Assembly: GCA_032622095.1 (NCBI GenBank)
Contig: CP136069.1
Span: forward strand, 188,719,122-188,783,121
Source: Siphonodentalium dalli
Lineage: Eukaryota; Mollusca; Scaphopoda; Gadilida; Siphonodentaliidae
Direction: 5' to 3'
Length of the DNA stretch: 64,000 bases
Under the pieces are notes generated by a model, which saw only the letters and a list, made by a program, of their open reading frames with translations, did no database searches and was not told where the DNA came from. The translations under genes and the position numbers were made by a program. Of the stretch, positions 14,301 through 24,288 are shown one piece after another. Each line of letters begins with the position of its first letter. Within the stretch, counting starts at the first letter, position 1.

Positions 14301-14967
14301 CTTGAAATAGTGTGTTTGTCATTTGCAGAACGACATCCCCAGAGAGTGAAGCGTCAACAAATGCACCTTCGGGGAACTTCATTCTGCTGAGGCCTCAACT
14401 GCTATGGGAGACCTAGGATCAGATTGAAGTTCCCTGGTTGAATTTGGTGATGTTCACACATTAGTCACCTCGATTACCCATTTTATCTATTGCCAATTAG
14501 GGGCTATAGAAACTGAACAGAAGGGAAAAAGTGGGGTAGCATCACCCTCTGGGGACCTCATTCTGCAAATGACAAACACACTATTTCAAGGCTTGAGCCT
14601 AATGTTTGTTGAGCTTCTTAGCAAAACTTTTACAAATATATACAGCAGTGAGTTTCCAGGGTTATTAAGGGGTTCATAATCCTTGGTGACAATTATGTTG
14701 CCAAAACATGAAATATATCCAATAGGACTTTTTCATTATTCTAATTTGTTATTCTGTATAATTTCAGACCACGAACCTGCACCTAAAGAACACATAGTGA
14801 TGGCGGACCCGAGTCAGCCCATGGTCTCATTTGGTGAGGAAGAAACTGACTATAGCTATGATGACTACTACGAAGAAGAATATACAATGATGTCCAGTGC
14901 TGAGAAACAGTCCATGGTCTTCACTACGTTCCTGCTGATAACAACACTCAGGCTTCTGTTCCTGTGA
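8352..14967 (+). CDS. TDGF1-like: EGF-CFC family protein (Cripto/Cryptic/One-eyed pinhead-like), complete, 6 exons
   Basis: Exons 8352-8368, 9391-9455, 12268-12381, 13414-13495, 14040-14188 and 14768-14967 join in phase into 208 residues. Residues 1-25 look like a signal peptide (hydrophobic core 10-20). The EGF-like domain (76-100) begins CCLNGGVC and ends FYGRYC, with six cysteines. The CFC domain (109-142) has cysteines at 109, 122, 125, 127, 134 and 142 (CDLCQC, then FSGC). An acidic Tyr-rich stretch lies at 166-181, and a hydrophobic tail at 192-208 fits a GPI-anchor signal. Known EGF-CFC proteins are about 170-220 residues and act at the cell surface as co-receptors for Nodal and related TGF-beta ligands with ALK4/ActRII. 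The start was chosen because an in-frame TGA lies two codons upstream and the phase fits exon 2. Val82 replaces the O-fucosylated Thr of vertebrate Cripto, and Met117 sits where vertebrates have the CFC Trp. Family call is strong; the first exon is less certain. Confidence 0.9.
9391..9455 (+). CDS. EGF-CFC exon 2 (signal peptide core)
   Basis: The acceptor ttttttacag and donor GTGAGT bound a 21-codon exon reading CYELTALMLLCCLPDKNSAE and one more residue. It is Leu/Cys-rich as expected for a signal-peptide h-region. Its phase (one base in, one base out) matches exons 1 and 3. Confidence 0.75.
9712..9960. mobile_element. Interspersed repeat family D, copy in EGF-CFC intron 2
   Basis: Carries the family signature: 'actaaatggattctccca', 'cattggaatgg', 'agcagacgacaga', and an inner 'gataacaagttcaa'. 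Related copies occur throughout the window, many next to TTAACCCTTT. Confidence 0.65.
9961..12267. other. EGF-CFC intron 2, remainder
   Basis: AT-rich intron with no supported exon. A lone 'cagtaccccttta' end of the AAAGGGGTACTG repeat family lies at about 11876. Confidence 0.5.
12268..12381 (+). CDS. EGF-CFC exon 3 (N-terminal linker)
   Basis: Encodes 37 residues of low-complexity linker between signal peptide and EGF domain, as is usual in this family. The acceptor is ttttctag and the donor GTAAGC. An internal ATG at 12312 would give a shorter reading without a signal peptide. Confidence 0.8.
12976..13270. mobile_element. CAAGCCTTG hAT-like MITE, copy in EGF-CFC intron 3
   Basis: Starts with CAAGCCTTGAAATA and 'gtcatttgcagaatgaggt', followed by the hairpin with arms containing 'cccagagggtgaatt', then the family's inner segment. 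The right end is diverged. Confidence 0.7.
13414..13495 (+). CDS. EGF-CFC exon 4 (first part of EGF-like domain)
   Basis: Encodes DDSDCCLNGGVCIMNSFCHC and flanking residues, the family-defining first half of the EGF motif. The acceptor is ttttcag and the donor GTAAGT. The NGG and SFC positions match vertebrate Cripto; the residue after NGG is Val rather than Thr. Confidence 0.93.
13524..13690. mobile_element. Repeat family D fragment in EGF-CFC intron 4
   Basis: Matches the left half of the family: 'actaaatggattctccca', 'aaaagcagacgacaga' and 'gataataagttta'. Confidence 0.6.
14040..14188 (+). CDS. EGF-CFC exon 5 (end of EGF, whole CFC domain)
   Basis: Encodes GFYGRYC, which closes the EGF domain, then the six CFC cysteines with a CDLCQC core and a FSGC end. 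The acceptor is tttttacag and the donor GTAAGT. This is the most diagnostic exon of the gene. Confidence 0.95.
14296..14595. mobile_element. CAAGCCTTG hAT-like MITE, copy in EGF-CFC intron 5
   Basis: Terminal inverted repeats CAAGCCTTGAAATAGTGTG and its complement bound a 300-bp element. The flanking 8-mers aacctaat and agcctaat differ by one base. Confidence 0.85.
14768..14967 (+). CDS. EGF-CFC exon 6 (acidic stalk, GPI signal, stop)
   Basis: Encodes 65 residues and TGA. An acidic Tyr-rich stretch (EEETDYSYDDYYEEE), a possible tyrosine-sulfation region, is followed by a Ser-rich candidate omega site and a 17-residue hydrophobic C-terminus. The last 66 bases are the first unit of a 76-bp tandem array that continues into the 3' UTR. 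Confidence 0.92.
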
Positions 14968-15205
14968 GCTTAGTGAAGAGAAACAGTCCATGGTCTTCAC
15001 TACGTTCCTGCTGGTAACAACACTCATGCTTCTGCTCTTGTGAGATTGGTGAAGTGAAACAGTCCATGGTCTTCACTACGTTCTTACTGGTAACAACACT
15101 CGTGCTTCTGCTCTAGTGAGATTGGTGAAGAGAAACAGTCCATGGTCGTCACTTCGTTCCTACTGATAACATCCCTCATGATTCTGCTCTAGTGAGATTG
15201 GTGAA
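14902..15205 (+). repeat. Four tandem 76-bp units duplicating the GPI-tail coding segment
   Basis: Units begin at 14902, 14978, 15054 and 15130. Each contains a close copy of the sequence encoding EKQSMVFTTFLL and a stop. Only the first is in the gene's frame, because 76 is not a multiple of three and the first unit ends in TGA. The other three lie in the 3' UTR and differ by scattered substitutions. Confidence 0.95.
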
Positions 15206-15689
15206 GTTCTCCTCACCTTTGACTAACCATACATAATTATATTCTGAAGCTACACGTTTTTTGCAAAATGATTGTCAAAATGTCACAATGAGAGTTTGAT
15301 TACGCTGTTTTGGAGGCATTTCTACTATATTTGTCATTATGAATAAGAAGTTGTCATTCTGGAATTATGGGCGCCTATTGATATTATGTGAACAGGAACA
15401 GACGTGACCATGTTAACTAGCTCAATATTTGATCAAATGTTTTGTTTAACTCATAACAGCTATCAATCATCCATCAATTTGCAATCAATGGAAATGCTGA
15501 TTCTGACACATATCATGATGGCATTATTTCATGCAAATCAGGTGGAAACTTCAGTAATGTGAAATTATAAGTCAATACAGAATTGGGTTTGTTTGTTTTG
15601 CCATTGAGGCATTTCAAAAATAAATATGTCATATGATTTTTGAGGCACAAATGCTGATAACAATGTCCAAAATGTTTAACCCTTTCATA

Positions 15690-15901
15690 CAGTAATGCCC
15701 TAAGTAATCGACTCCATAACCACAGCAGAATTATGGGTAACTTTTCAGGATTTAGTCGGAAATATGCATGTTGCCATTCATCGGAAAGCTCTCGGGGAGA
15801 GCTTTCCGATGAATGGCAACATGCCATATTTCCGACTAAATCCTGAAAAGTTACCCATAATTCTGCTGTGGTTAAGAAGTCGATTACTTAGAGCATTACT
15901 G
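15690..15901. mobile_element. TA-flanked CAGTAATGCCC MITE (pogo/Tc1-mariner-like), copy 1
   Basis: Ends are CAGTAATGCCCTAAGTAATC and its near complement, flanked by TA on both sides. Most of the 212 bp is one long hairpin with arms of about 100 bases meeting at ~15796. Confidence 0.85.
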
Positions 15902-16545
15902 TATATAAAGTGGAAAAATTATAATTTTTCAAGTAGTAAAATACAGTTTTCCCTTTGTTCAAAAGAAATGGAAACATTTTTCTGTAGTGATGTTGTCAAT
16001 CTTCAAAGGAGATCTCATAATATTTAGGAGGTGAAAAATCTGCGATTAATAATCTTCACTACGTCCTGTTTCATAATCTTATAATATATCCATGATCTCA
16101 AAATATTTCATAATTATACTATTTGTTTCATGCAGTATGTCATTATATGAGTTGTTGGTTGGAGGTATGGTTGCTATTATGCCTATGTGCTTACATTATT
16201 TTTGATAGATATTTTTCTTGCTCATTCATGCTCAGCCGGTATGTGTTCAGTATTATGTAGGCATCAAAATCTGATGTTGAAATAATGTTATTTTGTTAAA
16301 TTTTTGTTGTTATTATTTTTTTGTAAATTAAAACAATCTGTACTCAAACGGTATTTTTGTTCACATCAACATAGGTTACCGTGGGGTAAATATACGTGCC
16401 AAGTTTTTAAACAAAGAACAAATATTGAATGACAAAATTATGTCAAAAAATGTTTCTAAGTCAGAAAAGGGGCGATATTGTATTAAAATAATTCTAACCA
16501 TAGTAGCAAGGGTGCGAAAGCTACCATGTGATAAAAATCTTAGTG
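15902..16545. other. Intergenic, nothing recognised
   Basis: AT-rich sequence between two MITEs. No convincing gene or repeat was seen. Confidence 0.45.
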
Positions 16546-16549
16546 TGCC

Positions 16550-17310
16550 TGATTTAGAATGAGGTCCCCAGAGGGTGAATTTAGTGAAGCTATCCCGTAC
16601 AGCGGGTTAGCAGCACAAAATTTACCATATGGGGAACTCGATCTGCTTAGGCCTCATATTCTGGGAAGTATCTACAGTTTTAGTTAGTTTTTTCCTTCTT
16701 ATCAGTTTCTATATCCCCTTGCAGAAGATAAATTGCATAATCGAGGCAACTAATGGGTGATCATCACAAACTTTAACTGGGGGTATTCAATCTTCAATCT
16801 GATCCCAGTTCTCCCATATCAGTTAACCCTTTACCCAACAAACCGGCCAAAAACGGCCAAATAAAGCTTCAACAGCCTAAAATATCTTCGGTCTGTCTCA
16901 ATAGAACCATACAAATATGGATATCATTGGAACCGGCTCATTGACCACATTGTGATGGTTACAGTTATACCCTGTGCCAATGCATTCTCTTATATATGCG
17001 AGTCGACCATAGGTCGCCTCGCATATATAAGAGAATGCATTGGCCTAAAAAAAATCTTTTTTTAACACTTTTTACCATTTTTTCTTACATTCTTTAACAA
17101 TTTTATAATTTTGAATGTGTTAAGCCAATGCATTCTCTTATATATGCGAGACGACCTATGGTCGACTCGCATATATAAGAGAATGCATTGGCACAGGGCC
17201 GCTCTGTTGGGTAAAGGGTTAAGGCCTAAACAAAAAGAGGTCCCCAGATAGTGAATTTGTTGATAGCATCACTAATGTCACCCTCTGGGGGATCTCATTG
17301 TGCAAATGTC
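16550..17310. mobile_element. CAAGCCTTG-family element split by a TTAA element
   Basis: Left part has 'aatgaggtccccagaggg' and the inner 'caatctgatcccagtt'. The right part resumes as 'ggcctaaacaaaaagagg'. The piggyBac-like element at 16827-17218 sits between. Ends are diverged. Confidence 0.7.
16827..17218. mobile_element. piggyBac-like MITE, TTAA target, double hairpin module, copy A
   Basis: TTAA flanks CCCTTTACCCAACA at the left and TGTTGGGTAAAGGG at the right. A TTAA duplication with CCC...GGG ends is the piggyBac signature. Two copies of the GCCAATGCATTCTCTTATAT palindrome lie inside, at 16977-17044 and near 17126-17193. Confidence 0.85.
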
Positions 17311-17576
17311 AGAAACATTTTATCCAGAACACACTGGAAATTAATGAAACAGTTTGCCAGTTAGAATCACGAATAAATCCAAAATATTGAGTATATGTTT
17401 TGCGCAAAACAATTGCATTCACTGTACATGTTATATTTCATCATCTAATTGATCTAGTGGTGGACAAGAAGGACATATGAAAACACAAATCTGGAAGCAT
17501 GTAATCTTCACTTTATTTTCAAGAATTTCCTTTTCATTCACAGTTACCTCTAGTTGTGATATTAAGTGTGTTTTCT

Positions 17577-18494
17577 AAAGGGGTACTTTACACTAAATCA
17601 GACCATTTATGGGACCATCTTCTTTTATACTCAACAGAATATATGCAACAAATGAATGAATCTGAGCCATGGATTAGTGCGGAATACACTCATGTGCTCT
17701 ATGAACGATGCAAACAACATGGTAATTATAATGAAAATGAATTTATGACTGAAGTCATAAATTCATTTTCATTATAAATACCATAGTGGCATAAATTCAT
17801 TTTCATTATAAATACCATAGTGGCATAAATTCATTTTCATTTCATTATAATTACCATAGATTATAAATACCATAGTGGTATAAATTCATTTTCATTTCAT
17901 TATAAATACCATAGTGGTATAAATTCATTTTCATTATAATTACCATATTCTGTGCATGATCATAGAGAACATGAGTGTATTTTTCACTTATCCATGGCTC
18001 AATTTCATTTGTTGCATATACTCTATTAAGTATATACACAGAACGACACGATGTGTAAATGGGTTTGTCAATACGGCATGAGTGCTGATGCGTAAGGATA
18101 GAACGAGAGGCGCTTGCGCCTCGAGTTCTATCCTTCCGCGACAGCATGAGTGCCGTATCGACAAACCCATTTAAACATCGTGTCGTTCTGTGTTTATTAC
18201 ACGCTTCGCATCCTAGAATCCGTGCATTAAACATACAGGATTAGAAGGTTTATTTAGGCTCATACAGGGCGTGTTTGTCATGTGTGATGATTCTTTTATT
18301 TAAATAGTTCCAGTTTCGTGGTTGATGCGAACGTCATGTACGTCATTTTACGTCAACGAGATGCGTATGGAACGTACGTTGCATACGGATTTGTGAATAT
18401 AGAACGGCAATAACACTGTACTTCTAGGAACAAGCGTGTAATAAAAAAGAATATGGTCCCATTAATGGACAGATTTAGGGTACAGCCCTCCTTT
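17577..18494. mobile_element. AAAGGGGTACT-ended MITE with nested palindromes
   Basis: Left end AAAGGGGTACTTTACACTAA and a diverged complementary right end 'ggtacagccctccttt'. The left part matches the copy at 47914-48244. Short direct units with 'attcattttcattataaa' lie at 17760-17945, and two further inverted-repeat elements are nested at 18039-18194 and ~18195-18444. Confidence 0.75.
18039..18194. mobile_element. Nested ~155-bp palindrome
   Basis: Arms of about 75 bases begin CACAGAACGACACGATGT and end with its complement, meeting at the perfect palindrome GAGGCGCTTGCGCCTC near 18108-18123. Confidence 0.85.
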
Positions 18495-19037
18495 AAATAA
18501 TTTTATAGTTTCCAGCATAGTTTACAAAAGTCTCATAGAAATACAATAAGTTCTCAAATGGACACACGTGAAATGGATATAGTGATAGGTCTAATTCAAG
18601 TCACGTGAAACCAAAATGGCCAGAAAAATTATAGTAAATGAAAACAGTGTTATCTCATAGATACAATGAACCAGGGACCAACCAAGAGGGAAATATGCGA
18701 GATATCTTTTCTCTTGTTTTATCATGGATAAGTGATTCCCTCTGCTGTACCAGCATGGTTGCTTATTGGTTGTAGTTACTTGTATTGCCTTATACGTTAT
18801 GGAATTATGGAATTTGTACTGGCAAATTTAACTATAATAGTTGCAATTTGGAATGTGCCAGACTCTGTAAAGAATAATATGCATATAATAATATTCACCA
18901 ATGTGTCTTCCTTCTGATGTTTTGACACTTTGCTGCTCAGTATCAAACAAAGAGATAATTGGGTATTATTGGGAACAACAATCCACCAATATTTGTGAAC
19001 CAGCAAGAAGGAATGATAACATAGAAGAATTAGAGTT
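18495..19037. other. Intergenic, nothing recognised
   Basis: No repeat or supported open frame identified. Confidence 0.45.
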
Positions 19038-19045
19038 CTTGTTTC

Positions 19046-19457
19046 CAAGCCTGCAAATAGCATTGAAGAAGGTCCCCAGAGGGTGAATTTAGTGATGCAA
19101 TCCAGCACAGCGGGATAGCATAACCAAATTCACCCTCTGGGGACCACATTCTACTTAGGCTTCATCTTCTGGGAAGTATCTATAGTCTCAAATTAACATT
19201 GTTTTTAGTTACTTTTTCCCCTTCTGGGAAGTTTCTATATCCCCTAATTTGCAGAAGATAAAATGCATAATCGAGGTGACTAATGGGTGAACATCATCAA
19301 CTTCAACTGGGGAAATTCATAGCAGTTGAGGCCTATGCAGAAAGAGGTTCCTAAAGGGTGAATTTGGTGATTTTAGCGCTATGCGGGGTAGCATCACTAA
19401 ATTCACCCTCTGGGAACATAATTCTGCAAATGACAGACACCCTATTTTGTAGGCTTG
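19046..19457. mobile_element. CAAGCCTTG hAT-like MITE with 8-bp duplication CTTGTTTC
   Basis: CTTGTTTC at 19038-19045 and 19458-19465 flank the element perfectly. Inside are two 'cagagggtgaattt' hairpins separated by the family's inner segment. Confidence 0.88.
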
Positions 19458-20213
19458 CTTGTTTCTGATAAGTACTAGTAGTTTAACTCAGAAAGTGCTC
19501 ACATATGACAATTCACAATATACATCAGAAGACTTTCTATCATCTTGGACACTAATATGATGCATCATTTAAAATTTCTCGAGTAATGCCAGCAATGACT
19601 GAAGATTTCTAAATACACACATATTGACAGATAGTCAGTGAAATAATACATTGCAATAACATAGATGTGAGATTCAAAACTCCAAATACTGGTGCATGTA
19701 TAATTACTTATTTACAAATATTCTGTTGTATTGAATGATGTTAGCACTAGTAGAGAAAAAATATCAGTCGGACTTGTTGTTTTTAGTAACATATATATTA
19801 ATGTCATGATTGTCATAATAATTGCAATGAATTTGAGATCCATTTTATCACATAAGTTTAGCAAGGAAAAAGCGATCTCGAAATGGCTGGGGTTAAAAAA
19901 ATAATATTGAATTCCTTATCGCAACCAAAGAAAAAGTAAAGACACCTTCAAGAATAAATATAGTTCCATTTTAAATGTGTCTTTTCATATTGACAAAATT
20001 ATTCAACCACCCTTATCACCCATCTTTATCTGAGAGTTAACAATAATAACTTAATATGGAATATCATAATTATATTCTAATTAGCATAATAATAAAGTTC
20101 CGGCATTGACATCATTGCGCTAAATTTTTATGTCACTGCGCATGCCGATAATACACATGTGTGTATTACTAAAAATATGAGGCCAGGTTTAGGGGCTAAT
20201 TATGTGATAAATA

Positions 20214-20460
20214 CAAGCCTTGAAATAGTGTGTCTGTCATTTGCAGAATGAGGTCGCCAGAGGGTGAATTTAGTGATGCTACCCGGCATAGTGGGCTAGC
20301 ATCACCAAATTCACCCTCTGGGGACCTCATTCTGCTTACATCTCAGCAGAATGAGGTTCCCAGAGGGTGAATTTGGTGATGCTAGCCCAGGGTAGCATCA
20401 CTAAATTCACCCTCTGGGGACCTCATTCTGCAAATGACAGACACACTATTTCAAGGCTTG
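20214..20460. mobile_element. CAAGCCTTG hAT-like MITE with 8-bp duplication GATAAATA
   Basis: Perfect GATAAATA at 20206-20213 and 20461-20468. TIRs run inward from CAAGCCTTGAAATAGTGTGT, with two hairpins inside. 247 bp. Confidence 0.92.
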
Positions 20461-20625
20461 GATAAATATATTTATGTCTGACAATTTAATTGGAATTAAT
20501 GGGAGATTTGAAGACTGTTCAGACAAATCAATCCTCCGTTGCATGCATGCACAGTCAATTTGAATATATGGAACACTCAGATCTTCAGATGGACAAGATG
20601 CATCCTTTGCATATCCTTTGATATG

Positions 20626-21646
20626 TTAAAGATACATAATCCGAATCGATTGACCCCATATCAATACAGTTAGAACAATAGCACCAAAATTTCACCAAAA
20701 GCGGTTTTAGTTATACAAATTGTAGTGTACAAGTGTATTACCAATAAATACTCACAATACCAAGCACGATATCATATTTACCAAAAAAGTCCTACAATAA
20801 CGGTTTTTCTTGGCAGTCTGGAAGATGAGAGCGGGTGTGGTTTACAATTTCCATATATTGTGATTCCTAGTTCAAATTGGAATTCCCCAACATGTGTTAT
20901 CACAAATGTAAACACATAGTATTCTCACGTGTAATCAACATGGTGCCATATAACATGTCCATTTGCATTAATAAACATGATTACCGATTCGCAAATAAGT
21001 ATATGTATGTATTCGCACATCAACTATCACAACATACCGTATTCTGATACTTTTCATCGTCTGATATTCCAAAATTAATTTTTGATCGCCACTGATCGTA
21101 CATGGAGCCATGATCGTGCGCGGCCTCTCTTAACAGCATCTGTGTGTACTTTTTTTTTTAGCCAGGCCGCCAAATATTCCAGGTGGAGAAAAATAACATA
21201 TTTCAAAAAGTCACATCTGATAACTCTGAGCTTTAATGGGCAGGTTCCTCGACTCAATTCAAATATTTTTTACCCCCCCCCCCCCGAAGCCAAAGAAATA
21301 GTAATTTAGGGGCATTAACCCTTTACCCAAAAACCGTACAAAAAAAGCTGCAACAGTCTAAATTATCTTGGGTCTGTTTCGATAAAACCATACAAATATG
21401 GATATCATTGGAACCGGCTCATTGACCACATTGTGATGGTTACAGTTATGCCCTGTGCCAATGCATTCTCTTATATATGCGAGTCGACCATAGGTCGCCT
21501 CGCATATATAAGAGAATGCATTGGCCTAAATTTTTTTTATAATTTTTAATGTGTTAAGCCAATGCATTCTCTTATATATGCGAGGCGACCTATGGCACAG
21601 GACCGTTCTGTTGGGTAAAGGGTTAAATCGGATTATGTATCTTTAA
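20626..21646. mobile_element. ~1-kb element with TTAAAGATACATAATCCGA termini
   Basis: TTAAAGATACATAATCCGA at the left is mirrored by TCGGATTATGTATCTTTAA at the right. Inner sequence resembles 2313-2740. It has a (C)n run at ~21272-21285 and carries a piggyBac-like insertion at 21319-21622. Confidence 0.75.
21319..21622. mobile_element. piggyBac-like MITE, TTAA target, copy B
   Basis: TTAA at 21315-21318 and 21623-21626. Ends are CCCTTTACCC and GGGTAAAGGG. One full hairpin module at 21454-21525; the second is cut to one arm. It sits just inside the end of another element. Confidence 0.85.
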
Positions 21647-21649
21647 TCA

Positions 21650-22660
21650 ACCCAACATATAACTTCTAATTTTAGATCAAACACATACCTGATATGGAAT
21701 GGAAGCACATTCATGAATTGCATTTGTTTATAAGCGTTACTTGTTTTAATCAAATAGATATAGTGACTCAAAGCTATGAGGCAGAGGCAAGTAACATAAC
21801 TAAAAAGTTATTAATATTTCTATTCTATACATGTACAGGTAAGTGAAATTGTTTTCAAAACACAGATTCAGAAGTTAACTCACAAAATTTGCCTATAACA
21901 GATGTATTCAGTAGTATTGGATATATTCAAATTTCGAATCTATGGACACTACAAAGCTTTGCATTATATATCTCGTCACATACGTGCAATAATTTAAAAC
22001 TGCAGTTAGCTCAATGCAGCAGATACAACTATTGTCTGAACACTCTCCATCAGTAACAACTGATCAAGAAAAAAGAATTTTTTTTTTTTCGTGATTTCTT
22101 ATACATGCACAACTAACTACATGTATAATAATTTTAACGCGAGAGTAGCTGATATTCATACAAACATCATCTTGCACACAAATCGCTTACATACAATCAC
22201 TGACTACACCTCCATATTATCTCAACAAATGGCATCGCATACTGAAATCTAGAGACATGATAACATGAATAAATAATATTTACACATATGTTCAGTTAAA
22301 GACAACCCCCCACCTTAATGATGTATTACACATCTAGATATAACCATTGCATAAATATTCACAACAGTAATATACATCTGTGCACTGTAGCAAACATGTT
22401 TTTATCAACATTTAATGTGAGATTCAATAATCTTATTGTTAGTGACATTTAAAGGGTAGGTGTTTTACCAAGTCACTCAGCGAAGTAATTTTTCAGTTCA
22501 TATACCTGAAATAAATTGTTATACATGTCTTGTTGTTGCCCCATAACATAATCTCACACGACACTGCATATGATATTTGAATTCAGCAATGGCTTCTGAG
22601 TCCTGAAATCAAGATGTATAAAAATGGATGGGTACGACTTTTGTACATCCTCTGATGATT
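21650..22660. other. Intergenic, nothing recognised
   Basis: AT-rich, without a supported exon or repeat signature. Confidence 0.45.
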
Positions 22661-22663
22661 CAA

Positions 22664-22925
22664 CACTTTCTCTACTAAATGCTCATTGACGAGTAGTTCT
22701 CTTAGGAAATGTTCAGATAAAAAGTTCAGCGAAAGACCATTGGATATTTGTTGAACTTATTATCTGAACATTTCCCAACAATCAATAGGAATCCTTCTCC
22801 TCTTGTATTGATCTATTTGTCTGTTTGCTGTCTGCTTATATTTTCTGATCTTCCAGCCAAATGAATAATAGACTATTCCAATGTATAGTTTTATAACTGA
22901 TGGAAAAATAGTAAATAAATAGTTA
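22664..22925. mobile_element. Repeat family D, near-complete copy
   Basis: Holds the inverted core 'aggaaatgttcagata...tatctgaacatttcc', the 'gtctgtttgctgtctgctta' stretch and the 'ccaatgtatagttttataac' end. Confidence 0.7.
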
Positions 22926-23162
22926 AGAGGCTTACTTATTTCTTAAACACTGATGATTCTCGGATGAGAGCAATGTGAGAATGTCTAGTAAAAAATGCTA
23001 TATCCCAGTGGGTATCCAATTGTAAATTTCGTTACAATCAATGGAAACTGTTTCATTGATGTGAGATATTATAAAAATGACAAATCTGTTAATGTGGGAT
23101 TGACAACTCTGCCCATGAAGCTAGCTTCTCCTTGGAACTCTGTAATTTGTAGCAGACGAGAC

Positions 23163-23250
23163 TATGCAGAATGAGGTCCTCAGAGGATGAATTTTGTGAT
23201 GCTAGCCCACTGTGCAGGGTAGTGTCACTGGGGACCTCATTCTGCATAAC
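23163..23250. mobile_element. CAAGCCTTG-family hairpin fragment
   Basis: Only the central hairpin remains: 'cagaatgaggtcctcagagg' and 'ggggacctcattctgcata'. Confidence 0.65.
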
Positions 23251-23253
23251 CCT

Positions 23254-24045
23254 TTCTTTACTAAAGTTATAAAAGTATATATTGGAATGGTCCATTATTC
23301 ATTTGGAGGGGTTTGAGGGAAAATGAGCAGACAAAATACAGACAAAAAGATAATACAAATGCAGAAGAAACCCTATAGATTGGTGGGAAATGTTCAGACA
23401 ATAAATTCTACAAACGCCCTATGGCCAGGGCTGTGCTGCTGTTGCCAAATGCAAAAATAATCTACAGTTGGCAATATAATATTTTAATTTGTCAAAAGTT
23501 TTTACAAGTCACTTTTTAATTCCTCAAGAAAGTTGAAAAATATTCGTCATTCAATACCATTCATTGCAGGAAACTTTTAATGGCATTTAAAAAGGTTAGG
23601 AAAGGTTAACACCTCTATATCAAGACATAGCTAATGTTAATCTGACAGTATTAGTATCAACCAGTGGAGAGATTACTAATATATTGTGGTGGTGTTTACA
23701 TAGTTAATCCCTTTGTTTCGATGTGCCTGAAGCAACCCTTTACAGTTTTGATGTTCGGTGATCAGTTTATTGTTTTATGGTAGTAGAGAGGCAAAAATTA
23801 TTAATAATTTACTGCTTTCCTGTCGGTATATCGGTATCAAAAGCAGCAATAATCAATATATAAGTCTCGATGTTGCAGAAACTGATAGCATTCGGCAACT
23901 TCTATAAGAATTGGGCAAAAATTATTTTCATTGGCAAAAGTCAATTTTGGGCCACTGCGGACCCTGCCGTTTGTTGAACTTATTATCTGAATATCTCCAA
24001 AGGTAACTACTTGTGAATGAGTATTTAGTGGAGAAAGTTTGTCCT
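23254..24045. mobile_element. Repeat family D copy split by an unrelated insert
   Basis: Left half ends near 23422 ('caaacgccctatggcc'); the right half resumes near 23970 ('gtttgttgaacttattatc'). The insert begins CAGGGCTGTGC and ends GGACCCTG, hAT-like ends, but no clear target duplication was seen. The end lies about 75 bases past the DBT stop, so it may be part of the DBT 3' UTR. Confidence 0.55.
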
Positions 24046-24120
24046 GAAGATTTAACTTTAACCATCGGACAGAATCTGTGATATCTTCACCTTTCTATCA
24101 ATATTGAGGTAAGAGTTGTG

Positions 24121-24288
24121 TTATTTCAGATCTAATATCATTGACGTAGGATTCTCCAGATATTGCTTCCACAGATTGGAGAATCGTGCCATTGTTGCTC
24201 CATCGATGACTCTGTGATCCGCTGACCAGCTTGCATTCATAATATGTGCCTTCACCAGTTCTCCACCACTGTCAAATCTTGGTAATGC
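24121..24288 (-). CDS. DBT: DBT last exon with HxxxD catalytic motif and stop
   Basis: Encodes [20 protein letters not shown], then [18 protein letters not shown] and a ...MILDLK end before TAA. His and Asp of ADHRVIDG are the catalytic pair of the E2 acyltransferase. Confidence 0.97.
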   Translation of the reverse strand, partial: ALPRFDSGGELVKAHIMNASWSADHRVIDGATMARFSNLWKQYLENPTSMILDLK

